Source: Cyanobacteriota bacterium (GTDB taxonomy: Bacteria; Cyanobacteriota; Vampirovibrionia; Vampirovibrionales; Vampirovibrionaceae). From it: a stretch of 64,000 nt of DNA. Positions within the stretch are counted from its first letter, which is position 1. Each line of letters begins with the position of its first letter. Positions 24,937 through 34,503 of this stretch are shown piece by piece. The notes below the pieces were generated by a model. It saw only the letters and a program-made list of their open reading frames with translations, was not told where the DNA came from and searched no databases. The position numbers were made by a program, and so were the translations under genes. The DNA lies in assembly GCA_019751815.1 (NCBI GenBank), contig JAIEMW010000004.1, positions 911,933-975,932 of the forward strand, given 5' to 3'.

Positions 24937-24984
24937 CTCTACCCCCAAGGGAATTCGAATCCCTGCCGCCTCCGTGAAAGGGAG
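24937..24984 (-). repeat. Right attachment-site repeat
   Basis: Identical over 48 bp to 12118-12165. It covers the anticodon loop through the 3' end of tRNA-Glu plus 3 bp, so insertion of the island rebuilt an intact tRNA 3' half. Confidence 0.9.
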
Positions 24985-25012
24985 GTGTCCTAGGCCACTA
25001 GACGATGGGGGC
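24940..25012 (-). tRNA. tRNA-Glu (anticodon UUC)
   Basis: A 73-nt cloverleaf on the minus strand: acceptor GCCCCCA with TGGGGGT, D arm, anticodon stem CCTCC/GGAGG around CTTTCAC (anticodon TTC), and T arm AGGGA-TTCGAAT-TCCCT. The discriminator is A, and CCA is not encoded. The first acceptor pair is G-U. Its 3' half is the island attachment site. Confidence 0.96.
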
Positions 25013-25035
25013 AAAAGCATTTTGTTGTGTTGATT

Positions 25036-25064
25036 ACGATACTGAAACCAGTCGATCGAGTCAA
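25036..25064 (-). promoter_or_regulatory. Promoter of tRNA-Glu
   Basis: TTGACT (25059-25064) and TATCGT (25036-25041) with 17-bp spacing; predicted start about 15 nt before the mature tRNA 5' end. Confidence 0.6.
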
Positions 25065-25127
25065 GCCAGTCTGAAAAGGGTTTGCTCGTTCGCTGCCAGT
25101 CAGGGTTTGGTGACTGAATAGCTGCCT

Positions 25128-25496
25128 CTAGTTTATTTTATCCTCAATGGAGACAACCACATGGCCGGCTTCACGGCTGATAATATCCAATGTAATCTCG
25201 TGGCTGCCTGTGTCTAATGTGATTTCTTTGATATGGCAGGTAATCACTTGATTCAAGGAGACAGTCAAAGGGCTTTGCTCATTGACTGAGGCCGCAATCT
25301 GAGGCTCATGAACATCCACTTGAATCCACACTTGCTCGGCAGAGAAGTCATTTTCATTGATTCGAACCCGGTTAAGCCTTGTGAGCGTACCGGCTCCTAC
25401 CGTGTTTTTAAACGAAAACCAGACGCCTTCCTCATTTTGCTTGAGACTTCCCAGTACATAGAGGCGTTTTAGTAAAAAATTCGGAATAATTGTCAT
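25128..25496 (-). CDS. Small conserved-looking beta-rich protein, unknown
   Basis: 122 residues beginning MTIIPNFLLKRLYVLGSLKQ. Alternating hydrophobic and polar residues, with no signal peptide or membrane segment, suggest a beta-sandwich. Motif-like parts are FSFKNTVGAGTLTRLNRVRI and the C-terminal GSHEITLDIISREAGHVVVSIEDKIN. It lies 30 bp downstream of the GH35 gene on the same strand, so probably in one operon. I do not recognise a characterised family. Confidence 0.7.
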   Translation of the reverse strand: MTIIPNFLLKRLYVLGSLKQNEEGVWFSFKNTVGAGTLTRLNRVRINENDFSAEQVWIQVDVHEPQIAASVNEQSPLTVSLNQVITCHIKEITLDTGSHEITLDIISREAGHVVVSIEDKIN

Positions 25497-25526
25497 CAGA
25501 ATGGCTCATTTGGTTAGATAAAACGG

Positions 25527-28277
25527 TTAAGGACGAACCTTCGTCCATTGGGCATAAGACGTTAGATACGCATTATCGATGCTCGGCTGACAATACTTCA
25601 AACTAATCAGGGGATCGGTGTTGATTAAGACTAAAGATAGTGTGTTTTTCTGCCCTTCAGCGGTTCTCAATAAACCCTCAGGCAGATAAAACAGATTTTG
25701 CCGTTGGCAAGCGCGCCAGTACCGACCAATTAAGGTGTGGTTGAGATAAATATTGATCCGCTCGGCATCGATGCCTTCAAGGCGAAGACCCAATGGGCAG
25801 AGTACATGGTCTGAAAGTTCTAGTTTGAATTGTGTTTCTAGCTTCACGACGGGGGTTTCCGAAGGGTGGCTTTTCAGGCGTTCAAGAGCAGAAAGAGGAT
25901 GTTTGGCATCAAAATCAGCCATCATCAAATCAATCGAGACCCCATTCTTTTCTTTGCTCGCCACGGGGTCGATCTCTAACCCGTTGATCTTTAGACTGAG
26001 CAGCCCCTCTGAGAGGCTTGCATCATCGTGAAAACCCTTGGGGTGACCTAACCCGTCAACCAGAATAATCAGCTCTTGCTCGCCTTTGTTCTTGAGGAAT
26101 GCAGGGGGAATATTCAGCACACTAGGGACGGGCGACGCTTCTCCTGGATTTAAGAGGATATGAGTGCCATTACCTAAAAACTTTCCATTCATAAAGGCGA
26201 ACCAGAGATGTCTGGCATCAATTTCGACGGTGGCAGGATTGATATGAGGAGCGATTTTGATCCGATACCAGGCACTGCCCTCGTATAGTTGATTTTGATC
26301 AAAATCAAAGCCTGTTTTGCTTATAGGGCGGTAGGCTCCCGTGTGTGCATCCCAGAGAGGCCAGGCAGCATCTTCTGCCTTCCAATGAGTGAGTTCGGGA
26401 AGCTCTATTTTTGAATGTCTTTCAAAGCCAACTTCACGCTCCAGACTGCCCACAGCGGTGACCACGTTGATTTCCATAAACTCGTTTAGCGCAACAGGAC
26501 TGTCACGATCATCTAAAAGGCACTCAGGCCCTATTAATAATTGCGATTTATCATCCAGCCAGAGTCGATCCAGCTGATCTTGACCCAGGATGACGATCAA
26601 TAAATTACCGATCTCGCCGGTATAAAAAGCGTCTGGTGTGATGTTTTCAGCTGTAATTCTAACCAATCTTGGGTTTGCACAATCCTGAGATAGCTTTAAC
26701 TGGTTATGATTGCTGTGTGTCTTTAGCTCAGTAATCAAGGTGCTCTCAGATATCTCAATCAGACAATCAACGGATTGAACACCGCTAATCACTAGGCGGT
26801 ATTTGGGATCCGGATAATTGCCGTCTTTGACACGGTCTGAGTGATACACAAGTTCTGTTCGAGAGAAGAGAACCGTGTCCCCATTTTTGAGAGGGACGTG
26901 ATACGGTAAAATACACATTTCATGGGGTTGAATGGATAATTCTATGGGGAAGACTGTGTCGCAGTAGGGAACCGTTAGTGAACTAGTCTGTGTCGTCTCA
27001 GTAAGGTTGCGAAAAAACAGCCAATGGGCGGGATCATTTTTGCTTTCTGGCGTGCTTTCTGGCGCCTGTAAAGGGGCTGTTTTTCTCACAGCAAACAGTG
27101 TTTCTGTGTTGGAGAGTTGAAACGGAAGTGCATCCAGAGAAACACGATCAGTGGCCGTAAAATCGAAGCTTGAGAGAAGGAGATTAATCTGTTTGCAAGT
27201 GTAAAACCGCTCATTGGGTAGCCCGTTTTCTCCAATGGGCGCACCAAAATCATAGGACGTATAGGTGTCTGTACTTCCAATTAAGCCCCAATTGGTTCCG
27301 CCTATGGCTTTGTAGTGATTGAAAATGGTAAGCCCTTGTGCCAAAAGAGTTTTGGTGGAAATCCGAATATGGTCCCGACCCAAATGTTCAATGATAGTGT
27401 CGTATTGCTTGCCTTTCCAGGTGCCAAACCAGCCGGCTTGTAATTCTGCAACCATTAAGGGCCTGTTTTCACAATAGGGCCTAAAATTCTCTTCTGCGTT
27501 ATCTAAAATATCAAACACACCCTGGATTTTTCGCCAGTCAGTGTCAAATTGAGTTACTGAGTAATTGTCAAAGGCGTATATGTCGACTAAATTCTCGTAC
27601 AGGCCTGAGGCATAGAGATCGTTGTGAAAAAGAGGAACGTGGACGCCCAGTTCACGCGTCCAATCAATCAAGGTCTGCATGTAAGTGGGTTCCATCTCCA
27701 GCGTGGCGTATTCATTTTCCACTTGCATCAAGATAACATTGGGCGCCTTGGCAATAATCGGAACGATATGCTCCCACCACTGCCTTACAGCCTTCATGTA
27801 GGTATCAGACCATTCATAAGTGCCGTCCGGATGCCTGTTTCGCAGCACGACATTGGGTTGCGCTATCAACCAGCCAGGCAAACCACCCGCGGTATATTCC
27901 GCATTGATGTACGGGCCAGGACGGGCAATCACGAACAGTCCCAACTCCTGGGTTATTTCAAGCAGGGCCTCCACGTCTCGAATCCCATGAAAGTCATACA
28001 CCCCAGGGGACGGGGAGTGAAAATCCCAGCAGAAATATAAGTCGACCGTGTTATATCCACCGGATTTTAGCTTATATAAGCGATCTCGCCACATTGATTG
28101 AGCCGGCAGCCGGAAATAATGCATCGCCCCAGAGCGAATCAGCTGACGCTGTCCGTTAATGATCAACGAGTAGCGATCATAACTGATATGGAGAGACTGG
28201 GCGCCAGAATAGTAGCTGCCTGTATTTTGGTTTGTGCTGAGGTTGACCGGTGACAAAATGGGGCCTTCTTTATTCAT
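25527..28277 (-). CDS. Beta-galactosidase, glycoside hydrolase family 35
   Basis: About 916 residues. The N-terminal TIM barrel shows GH35 hallmarks: SGAMHYFRLP near 45, GGYNTVDLYFCWDFHSP near 75, RPGPYINAEYTAGGLPGWL near 115, the acid/base Glu in MQVENEYA near 187 and the nucleophile Glu in VAELQAGWFG near 277. The remaining 500 residues are beta-sandwich jelly-roll modules, including WYRIKIAP and FMNGKFLGNG carbohydrate-binding-like parts. It would release terminal beta-galactose from glycans; no signal peptide is evident, so possibly cytoplasmic. ATG 28277 is chosen; TTG 28298 would add seven residues. Neither has a clear ribosome site. Confidence 0.9.
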   Translation of the reverse strand: MNKEGPILSPVNLSTNQNTGSYYSGAQSLHISYDRYSLIINGQRQLIRSGAMHYFRLPAQSMWRDRLYKLKSGGYNTVDLYFCWDFHSPSPGVYDFHGIRDVEALLEITQELGLFVIARPGPYINAEYTAGGLPGWLIAQPNVVLRNRHPDGTYEWSDTYMKAVRQWWEHIVPIIAKAPNVILMQVENEYATLEMEPTYMQTLIDWTRELGVHVPLFHNDLYASGLYENLVDIYAFDNYSVTQFDTDWRKIQGVFDILDNAEENFRPYCENRPLMVAELQAGWFGTWKGKQYDTIIEHLGRDHIRISTKTLLAQGLTIFNHYKAIGGTNWGLIGSTDTYTSYDFGAPIGENGLPNERFYTCKQINLLLSSFDFTATDRVSLDALPFQLSNTETLFAVRKTAPLQAPESTPESKNDPAHWLFFRNLTETTQTSSLTVPYCDTVFPIELSIQPHEMCILPYHVPLKNGDTVLFSRTELVYHSDRVKDGNYPDPKYRLVISGVQSVDCLIEISESTLITELKTHSNHNQLKLSQDCANPRLVRITAENITPDAFYTGEIGNLLIVILGQDQLDRLWLDDKSQLLIGPECLLDDRDSPVALNEFMEINVVTAVGSLEREVGFERHSKIELPELTHWKAEDAAWPLWDAHTGAYRPISKTGFDFDQNQLYEGSAWYRIKIAPHINPATVEIDARHLWFAFMNGKFLGNGTHILLNPGEASPVPSVLNIPPAFLKNKGEQELIILVDGLGHPKGFHDDASLSEGLLSLKINGLEIDPVASKEKNGVSIDLMMADFDAKHPLSALERLKSHPSETPVVKLETQFKLELSDHVLCPLGLRLEGIDAERINIYLNHTLIGRYWRACQRQNLFYLPEGLLRTAEGQKNTLSLVLINTDPLISLKYCQPSIDNAYLTSYAQWTKVRP

Positions 28278-28483
28278 AGAAAACAGCAGGGAAAACAACA
28301 GGATACCAGACCTATGGCAAGATTGTAGAGATTGAAAATTTGCTCAGGGGGTGCCAAGGGGGTGTCTGCATGAAGTCATGCAAGAATTTGATCCTGGGGA
28401 CTTTCCTTGTCCGAATTATAATAATGCCTTTGGTCCCGACCAGGAAATTCTAGACTAAAAAAGTTTACGGATACGGTGGTTTT

Positions 28484-29245
28484 ATGCAACGAATGACACA
28501 GCTGCGAGTTAATGGAGGACTCTGTACTGGCAGACAGATCTTTTGGGGGCTTGTTCTCAGCTTTTTTGGGTCTGTCTTTCCATTTCTTACTGCTTCTGCC
28601 CAAGAGATTTTTGCTGATAATACACTGGCTGCTGTATGTGCGATGGATGTCTCACCACAAGAAGTGGCCACCATGAATCAGCTACTTGCTGAATCGTTGG
28701 ATTTGCAGACCTGGCAGGAAAGTCAGCACGTTTTGCTCCAGGCAAAACAGTATCTACTCTCCCAAAAAGCCCATATTAAAAGAGGCCATCCTGTTTTTAA
28801 GCCTGCCGTCGTATTTGATCTGGATGAGACCTTGTTGGATAACCGAGGGTATTTTGCTCGTTATTCCCGCTTTGCTAAGCCCTGCTGGGATGCTTGGGCG
28901 CTGACTGGACAGGCAAGTCGGCTCCCTCTGAGTTATGAACTTTATCAGTGGGTGATTAACAAAGGTTACACAGTGTTTTTTATTTCTGGGCGTAGTGAAA
29001 CACTCAGAAAAGCGACAGAAAAAAACTTAAGCCAGTTGGGATACTCACGCTATAGGCACTTGTACCTAAAACCACTGGAGATGCAAACGCTTCCAACCGG
29101 TCTCTATAAGGCTAGAGTTCGACATAAGATACAAACAGAGGGCTTTGTGATACAGGCTAACGTCGGTGATCAACAGTCTGATTTGGAAGGTGGATATTTT
29201 CGTCGTGGCTTTAAGCTTCCCAACAAACTGTATACCGTGAAGTAA
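28484..29245 (+). CDS. Secreted HAD-superfamily acid phosphatase (class B/e(P4)-like)
   Basis: 253 residues with a signal peptide (hydrophobic IFWGLVLSFFGSVFPFL, cleavage near ASAQ). The HAD motif I FDLDETLLDN near 112, motif II FFISGRSET near 167 and a C-terminal NVGDQQSDLEGG near 228 are intact. The arrangement matches subfamily IIIB acid phosphatases such as lipoprotein e(P4), which strip phosphate from nucleotides or sugar phosphates outside the cytoplasm. There is no lipobox. The OppA-like gene follows after 4 bp, suggesting a nutrient-acquisition operon. Confidence 0.88.
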   Translation: MQRMTQLRVNGGLCTGRQIFWGLVLSFFGSVFPFLTASAQEIFADNTLAAVCAMDVSPQEVATMNQLLAESLDLQTWQESQHVLLQAKQYLLSQKAHIKRGHPVFKPAVVFDLDETLLDNRGYFARYSRFAKPCWDAWALTGQASRLPLSYELYQWVINKGYTVFFISGRSETLRKATEKNLSQLGYSRYRHLYLKPLEMQTLPTGLYKARVRHKIQTEGFVIQANVGDQQSDLEGGYFRRGFKLPNKLYTVK

Positions 29246-29249
29246 GCGG

Positions 29250-30866
29250 ATGCGCCATTGGGGTCAGTTTTTATCTGTGTTTCTCAGCTTTTTGCTGGTG
29301 ATAATCTGTGTTTCAGGCTGCGACAGACCTCTCGAAAGACATTCTTCTCCTAGTAATGAAGCGCCTCGGGTCTTTAGAATGAATCTGGGAACGGAACCAC
29401 CGGATTTGGATCCCGCCAAAGTAACGGATTTAAACTCTTTTACGGTATTACAAAACATCATGCGTGGCTTAACCACTTTTGGTGATAACGGGAAAGTCGT
29501 CCCCGCAATCGCAGCGCGCTGGGATATCAGTAAAAACGGCCGAAGAATCACCTTTCATCTCCGGCCAGATGCGCTTTGGAGCGACGGGAAGCCAGTAACG
29601 GCCAGTGATTTTCTGTTTTCCTGGAAGCGCGCACTAGACCCCCGTCGAGCAGCGCCTTATGCTTTTTTTCTGTTTGATATTGAAGGGGCAGAAGACTATT
29701 TTAAGGGGAAACCCGTGCCACTGGGTATTCGGGTGCTGGATGAGCGGACGCTAGAGGTCTCTTTAAGGCGCTCTATCCCATTTTTCCTGGATTTAATGGC
29801 CTCTCCAGTGGCATTGCCCTTGAGGCCAGAGAATATTCGTCATACGGATGATGCCTTTACGGAAGAAGCCCAGTGGATTGTGAATGGGCCCTTCCAAATC
29901 AAAGCGTGGCGGCATGATGAGCGGTTAAGTTTGGTGCCTAATCTTCGATATTATGGGTTTTCTCAAAAAAAGCCTGGTTTAGACAGGATTGATATGCTGA
30001 TGATTGGCGATAGTAACACCAGTGTGGTGATGTACGAGAATAACGATCTGGACTACATCGAAACGACCAGTAGTATCCCCTCCTTTGATGTTCGGCGTTT
30101 ACGAAAACTGCCTGAAGCCCGTGTTCAAACGCTGCACCGGATTGATTATCTGGGATTTAATACCAAAAAACCGCCTTTCAATGATGTCAATGTCCGCCGT
30201 GCTTTTGCCATGAGTCTGGACAGGACCTACTATCCCCGTCTCCTGCAAAGTGGACAAAAGCCAATAGCTTCTTGGATTTCTCCCGGCATGCCAGGCTACA
30301 ATCCTGCGATTGGGATTGCGTATCAGCCGCAAAAAGCCAAAATAATCATTCAAAATTGGCAGCAGAAGCATACAAAAATGCTAGAACCCATTAGTTTGGG
30401 CTATCAAACTGGGTATGACATCCAGAAACAGGTTGAAATTGCCCAATTTCTCTGGAAGCAAAATTTAAAACTCCCGGTGCATCTGGAAAATATGGAATGG
30501 AAGGTTTATTTGCGACGACTGAGTGATGACCCACCCAGTATCTTTCGTCTGGGTTGGTATGTGGATTATCCAGATCCAGACAGCTATCTCTCACTATTTA
30601 CCACTGGTAACGGCAATAATTACACGGGATGGCATCACCCGGACTATGATCGTTGGGTGAAAGAAGCTGCCGTGACTTTGGATCCGGCGAGGAGAAAGAG
30701 TCTGATGGACAAGGCCCAGCGCTTATTGCTGGAACAGGACGTGGTGATTGTGCCCTTGTTTGTGAGCGAGAAAACGTATCTTGTGAAGCCCTGGGTACAC
30801 GGGTTTTCGGTCAATGCGATGAATTTGATTCAACTGGAAAGGTTACAGGTCGACCCCCACGCATAA
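29250..30866 (+). CDS. Oligopeptide ABC transporter substrate-binding lipoprotein (OppA-like)
   Basis: 538 residues. The lipobox VSGC ends a hydrophobic signal (Cys24). SBP_bac_5 hallmarks: RMNLGTEPPDLDPAKVTDLN near 45, LRPDALWSDGKPVTASDFLFSWKRALDP near 105, and near 330 NDVNVRRAFAMSLDR. It binds peptides in the periplasm for an ABC importer. No permease or ATPase genes are adjacent, so it must use a system encoded elsewhere or act as an orphan receptor (MppA-like). Confidence 0.92.
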   Translation: MRHWGQFLSVFLSFLLVIICVSGCDRPLERHSSPSNEAPRVFRMNLGTEPPDLDPAKVTDLNSFTVLQNIMRGLTTFGDNGKVVPAIAARWDISKNGRRITFHLRPDALWSDGKPVTASDFLFSWKRALDPRRAAPYAFFLFDIEGAEDYFKGKPVPLGIRVLDERTLEVSLRRSIPFFLDLMASPVALPLRPENIRHTDDAFTEEAQWIVNGPFQIKAWRHDERLSLVPNLRYYGFSQKKPGLDRIDMLMIGDSNTSVVMYENNDLDYIETTSSIPSFDVRRLRKLPEARVQTLHRIDYLGFNTKKPPFNDVNVRRAFAMSLDRTYYPRLLQSGQKPIASWISPGMPGYNPAIGIAYQPQKAKIIIQNWQQKHTKMLEPISLGYQTGYDIQKQVEIAQFLWKQNLKLPVHLENMEWKVYLRRLSDDPPSIFRLGWYVDYPDPDSYLSLFTTGNGNNYTGWHHPDYDRWVKEAAVTLDPARRKSLMDKAQRLLLEQDVVIVPLFVSEKTYLVKPWVHGFSVNAMNLIQLERLQVDPHA

Positions 30867-30939
30867 TCTCCGTATAATAAAAGCCTCTCGATTGGGAGAT
30901 AGTGAATCCCGTTTTAGTGTTTTGTCCAGAGAGTCTGCT

Positions 30940-33900
30940 ATGTCAAACAGTGCTAACACAGCTGCATCCCCATTTTTTCAGCAAACACGTGAAAAAGTGC
31001 TTATCTTTGACGGGGGCATGGGCACTTGCATTCAAAATTACACACTCACCTTAGACGATTTTGAGGGTCTGGACGGTTGTAATGAAATTTTGGTGAAAAC
31101 CCGCCCTCAGGTCATTCAAGAAATCCACGCGGCGTATTTTGAGGCCGGGGCGGATGTGGTAGAGACCAATAGCTTTGGATCGAACCCCATTGTTCTGGCA
31201 GAGTACGATATCCCTGAGCAAACCTACGAGTTGAACCGACTGGCCGCAAGACTGGCCAAAGATACCGCCATGAGCTTCTCGAGCTCAGGTCGTCCTCGTT
31301 TTGTGGCAGGCTCTATGGGTCCCTCAACTAAATTACCCACTTTAGGGCATATCTCTTATGCCGATATGAAGGCTTCTTATGTCCCCCAAGCAGAGGGGTT
31401 GATAGACGGTGGCGCGGACATCTTACTGATTGAAACCTGCCAAGATCTCTTACAAAGTAAGGCGGCCCTTTCTGCGGTGTTTGCCGTTAAGCACGCGAAA
31501 AAGTCCAATATTCCGGTCATGGTGCAAGTCACCATTGAAGCCACTGGGACCATGCTCGTGGGCAGTGACATTGCCTCTGTCTTGACCGCTCTAGAGCCCT
31601 ATCCCATTGATGTGCTCGGGATGAATTGCGCGACCGGACCCAATGAGATGGCAGAGCATGTTCGTTACCTGGCGCAAAATAGCCCGTTTTATATTTCTTG
31701 TCTACCCAATGCGGGGATTCCAGAAAATGTCGGCGGCAAAGCCCATTACCATCTCACGCCAGAGGCACTCGCCACGCATTTAACCCACTTTGTCAAAGAT
31801 CTGGGTGTCAACATTGTGGGGGGATGTTGCGGGACCACGCCCGATCATATTCGGGTGGTGTCTGCCGCTCTGAGCGGCATCAGCCCTGCGGTCCGGAAAC
31901 CGGAGTATCAAAATAGTCTCTCAAGTCTCTATTCCACGGTGCCGCTCAAAATTGATCAACCTCCCGTGCTGGTTGGCGAACGAACCAATGCCAATGGCAG
32001 TAAGTTGTTTCGAGATCGTCTGCAGCAAGAAGACTATGACGGTCTGGTGGATATTGGAAAAGGTCAGGTCAAGCAAGGTGCGCATGTTCTGGATGTTTGT
32101 ACCGCTTATGTGGGTCGAGACGAAGTCCGTGATATGTCCGAGACAGTGTTGCGGTTTAACGGCCAGTTGGACGTCCCCTTGATGATTGACTCAACGGAAG
32201 TCCCAGTGATTCAACGGGCCCTCTCATTGATTGCCGGAAAAGCCATCGTCAATTCAATTAATCTCGAAGACGGCGAAGAGCGTCTCGATCAGGTTTGTCA
32301 ATTATGCAGTGAATTTGGTGCCGCGGTGGTAGCCCTCACCATTGATGAAGACGGGATGGCAAAAACCGCGGATAAAAAATTGGCGATTGCCCGACGTATT
32401 TTTGACCGGGTGACCGAAGTCCATCATATACGACCGTCTAATCTGGTATTTGATACGCTGACATTTACCTTGGGCAGTGGTGATGAGGAATTCCGCAAAG
32501 CAGGTGTGGAGACCATTGAAGCGATTCGCCTGATTAAGGAAAATATGCCAGAAGTCAGCACAGTTTTGGGTATTAGTAATATCAGTTTTGGTCTCAAACC
32601 CGCAGCTCGACACGTGTTAAACAGTGTTTTTATGCATGAAGCTGTTGCCGCTGGACTCGATATGGCGATTATTAACAGCCAGCATATCTTGCCGCTGCAC
32701 CGGATTAGTGATGATGAGAGAACACTCTGCCTGGACTTAATTTATGACCGTCGACGAGACAATTACGATCCCCTGATTGAATTGATGGCCTTCTATGAGG
32801 TCAACAGTGGATCTCAAGCCGCATCCGTCAAAGAAAGTTTGCCCGAAGCAATTGAAGAACGCTTGAAATACCGAATTATCAATGGGGAAAAAACCGGCTT
32901 GGAAGCCGATTTAGAAGCGGCCTTGAACACCTATCCGGCCCTTGAAATTATAAACACTATTTTACTGGACGGGATGAAAACCGTGGGCGATCTGTTTGGA
33001 CGCGGTGAAATGCAGTTACCTTTTGTCTTGCAATCGGCAGAAGTGATGAAGACAGCAGTCGCTTTCTTAGAACCTTATATGGAAAAATCCGACGCAGACA
33101 CCGTAAAAGGCACGGTTGTTCTGGCGACGGTAAAGGGGGATGTTCACGATATTGGTAAAAATTTGGTGGATATTATTCTCACCAATAACGGTTACCGAGT
33201 GATTAATTTGGGGATTAAACAACCGTTAGAAACGATGCTGCAAGCACAACAAGAACACCATGCCGATGCGATAGGGATGAGTGGTCTGCTGGTTAAATCA
33301 ACGGCCATTATGAAAGAGAACTTGGCAGTGATGAAGGAAAGAGGGGTGGACATTCCTGTCATCTTGGGCGGGGCGGCGCTGACTCCACGGTTTGTTACTG
33401 AAGATTGCCAAGCGGTCTATGAGGGGCCTGTGTATTATGCCAAAGATGCTTTCTCGGGTTTACACGCGATGGAAAATATTATGCAGGGGGTGAACCAGAG
33501 TGGGAAAGAATTAGCCGCGGTGAGTGCTGGATTAAATGCCACCGAAAAGCAGCTGAGTTCAGACGAAGAATCAGTCTACCAGGTAGTCGGGGATCTTGGG
33601 CAAAAAGCACAATACGGCCTACCTGAAAGTTCTCCGGATTTTAATAAGCGTAGCGAATCGGTTCGGGAAAATGTTGCTGTTCCTGCAGCCCCCTTCTTGG
33701 GAACAAAAGTGGTCTCTTCGATATCGCTTTTGGATGTGTATCCTTTTATCAACACCCGGGCCATGATTGCGGGACAGTGGCAAATTAAGCGGGGATCTCG
33801 CAGTGCGGCAGAATATGAAACGTACCTTCAAGCAGAGATTATTCCAGAAGTACACCGCCTGCAAGAGCGTGCCATTTCAGAAGGTTTGCTAGAACCCCAG

Positions 33901-34491
33901 GTGATTTATGGATACTTTCCCTGTGCCGCTGAAGGCAATACCCTGATTATTTACCGGGATGATTTAAAGACAGAATGGCAACGGTTTCAATTCCCACGAG
34001 GTGGGGCTCAACGGCTGTGTATTGCCGATTATTTTCGACCCATTCAATCCAATTCACAATCACAATTAGCAACCGATGTGATCGCGATGCAGATGGTCAC
34101 AGTGGGTCAAGCCGCCTCACGATACGGGCAACAGTTGTTTGCGGAAAATCGGTATCAAGAGTATTTGTATTTCCACGGATTTTCTGTGGAGATGGCCGAA
34201 GCGACGGCTGAATATTGGCATCAGCAAATCCGGCGTGAGTGGAATATTGCCAATAGCGATGCCGATGATTTAAAGCAATTGTTGAATAAGCAATACCAAG
34301 GCTGTCGCTATAGTTTTGGTTATCCCGCCTGCCCCAATTTAGAGGATCAAAAACAGTTATTTACCCTGCTGGAACCCGAGCGTATTGGTGTTTATTTATC
34401 AGAAGAATTTATGCTGGAGCCAGAACAATCCACATCCGCAATTATTGTCCATCACCCAGATGCGCGCTATTTTGACGTCAGACAAAATTAG
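30940..34491 (+). CDS. metH: Cobalamin-dependent methionine synthase
   Basis: 1183 residues with all four MetH modules. The homocysteine domain starts IFDGGMGTCIQNY near 20 with the zinc cysteines in GGCCGTTPDHI near 293. The pterin domain carries VGERTNANGSKLF near 344. The cobalamin module has DVHDIGKNLVDIIL (axial His) near 732. The activation domain near 925-1183 includes RDDLKTEWQRFQFPRGG. It methylates homocysteine using methyl-tetrahydrofolate and needs flavodoxin reactivation. ATG 30940 is preferred to an in-frame start at 30892. I see no cobalamin or SAM riboswitch in the 73-bp gap upstream, only a TATAAT at 30873. Confidence 0.97.
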   Translation: MSNSANTAASPFFQQTREKVLIFDGGMGTCIQNYTLTLDDFEGLDGCNEILVKTRPQVIQEIHAAYFEAGADVVETNSFGSNPIVLAEYDIPEQTYELNRLAARLAKDTAMSFSSSGRPRFVAGSMGPSTKLPTLGHISYADMKASYVPQAEGLIDGGADILLIETCQDLLQSKAALSAVFAVKHAKKSNIPVMVQVTIEATGTMLVGSDIASVLTALEPYPIDVLGMNCATGPNEMAEHVRYLAQNSPFYISCLPNAGIPENVGGKAHYHLTPEALATHLTHFVKDLGVNIVGGCCGTTPDHIRVVSAALSGISPAVRKPEYQNSLSSLYSTVPLKIDQPPVLVGERTNANGSKLFRDRLQQEDYDGLVDIGKGQVKQGAHVLDVCTAYVGRDEVRDMSETVLRFNGQLDVPLMIDSTEVPVIQRALSLIAGKAIVNSINLEDGEERLDQVCQLCSEFGAAVVALTIDEDGMAKTADKKLAIARRIFDRVTEVHHIRPSNLVFDTLTFTLGSGDEEFRKAGVETIEAIRLIKENMPEVSTVLGISNISFGLKPAARHVLNSVFMHEAVAAGLDMAIINSQHILPLHRISDDERTLCLDLIYDRRRDNYDPLIELMAFYEVNSGSQAASVKESLPEAIEERLKYRIINGEKTGLEADLEAALNTYPALEIINTILLDGMKTVGDLFGRGEMQLPFVLQSAEVMKTAVAFLEPYMEKSDADTVKGTVVLATVKGDVHDIGKNLVDIILTNNGYRVINLGIKQPLETMLQAQQEHHADAIGMSGLLVKSTAIMKENLAVMKERGVDIPVILGGAALTPRFVTEDCQAVYEGPVYYAKDAFSGLHAMENIMQGVNQSGKELAAVSAGLNATEKQLSSDEESVYQVVGDLGQKAQYGLPESSPDFNKRSESVRENVAVPAAPFLGTKVVSSISLLDVYPFINTRAMIAGQWQIKRGSRSAAEYETYLQAEIIPEVHRLQERAISEGLLEPQVIYGYFPCAAEGNTLIIYRDDLKTEWQRFQFPRGGAQRLCIADYFRPIQSNSQSQLATDVIAMQMVTVGQAASRYGQQLFAENRYQEYLYFHGFSVEMAEATAEYWHQQIRREWNIANSDADDLKQLLNKQYQGCRYSFGYPACPNLEDQKQLFTLLEPERIGVYLSEEFMLEPEQSTSAIIVHHPDARYFDVRQN

Positions 34492-34503
34492 CGAGGTGGC
34501 TGT

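Larger units (their letters stand above)
12118..24984 (+). mobile_element. tRNA-Glu-integrated genomic island carrying CRISPR-Cas
   Basis: A 12.9-kb segment bounded by perfect 48-bp direct repeats derived from tRNA-Glu(UUC). Inside are an AAA+/DUF234 protein, an Xis-like HTH remnant, the whole cas operon and array, and an MT-A70 methyltransferase remnant. The two remnants are gene types common in prophages and integrative elements. No integrase, replication or conjugation gene is visible, so it is probably a decayed or satellite-like element that can no longer move by itself. By eye the island reads more AT-rich than its flanks. All intact genes point toward the tRNA. Confidence 0.8.

Noticed and set aside
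12118-24984. Possibility that the locus is an I-B1 CRISPR-associated Tn7-like transposon
   Set aside because: No tnsA/B/C/D or tniQ genes are present, cas3 and the adaptation genes are complete, and the ends are tRNA-derived repeats rather than Tn7-like ends.
24737-25033. 98-codon plus-strand open frame
   Set aside because: It runs through the tRNA-Glu gene and attachment repeat; coding there is not credible.
30867-30939. Cobalamin or SAM riboswitch upstream of metH
   Set aside because: Only 73 bp are available and none of the conserved riboswitch boxes is visible.
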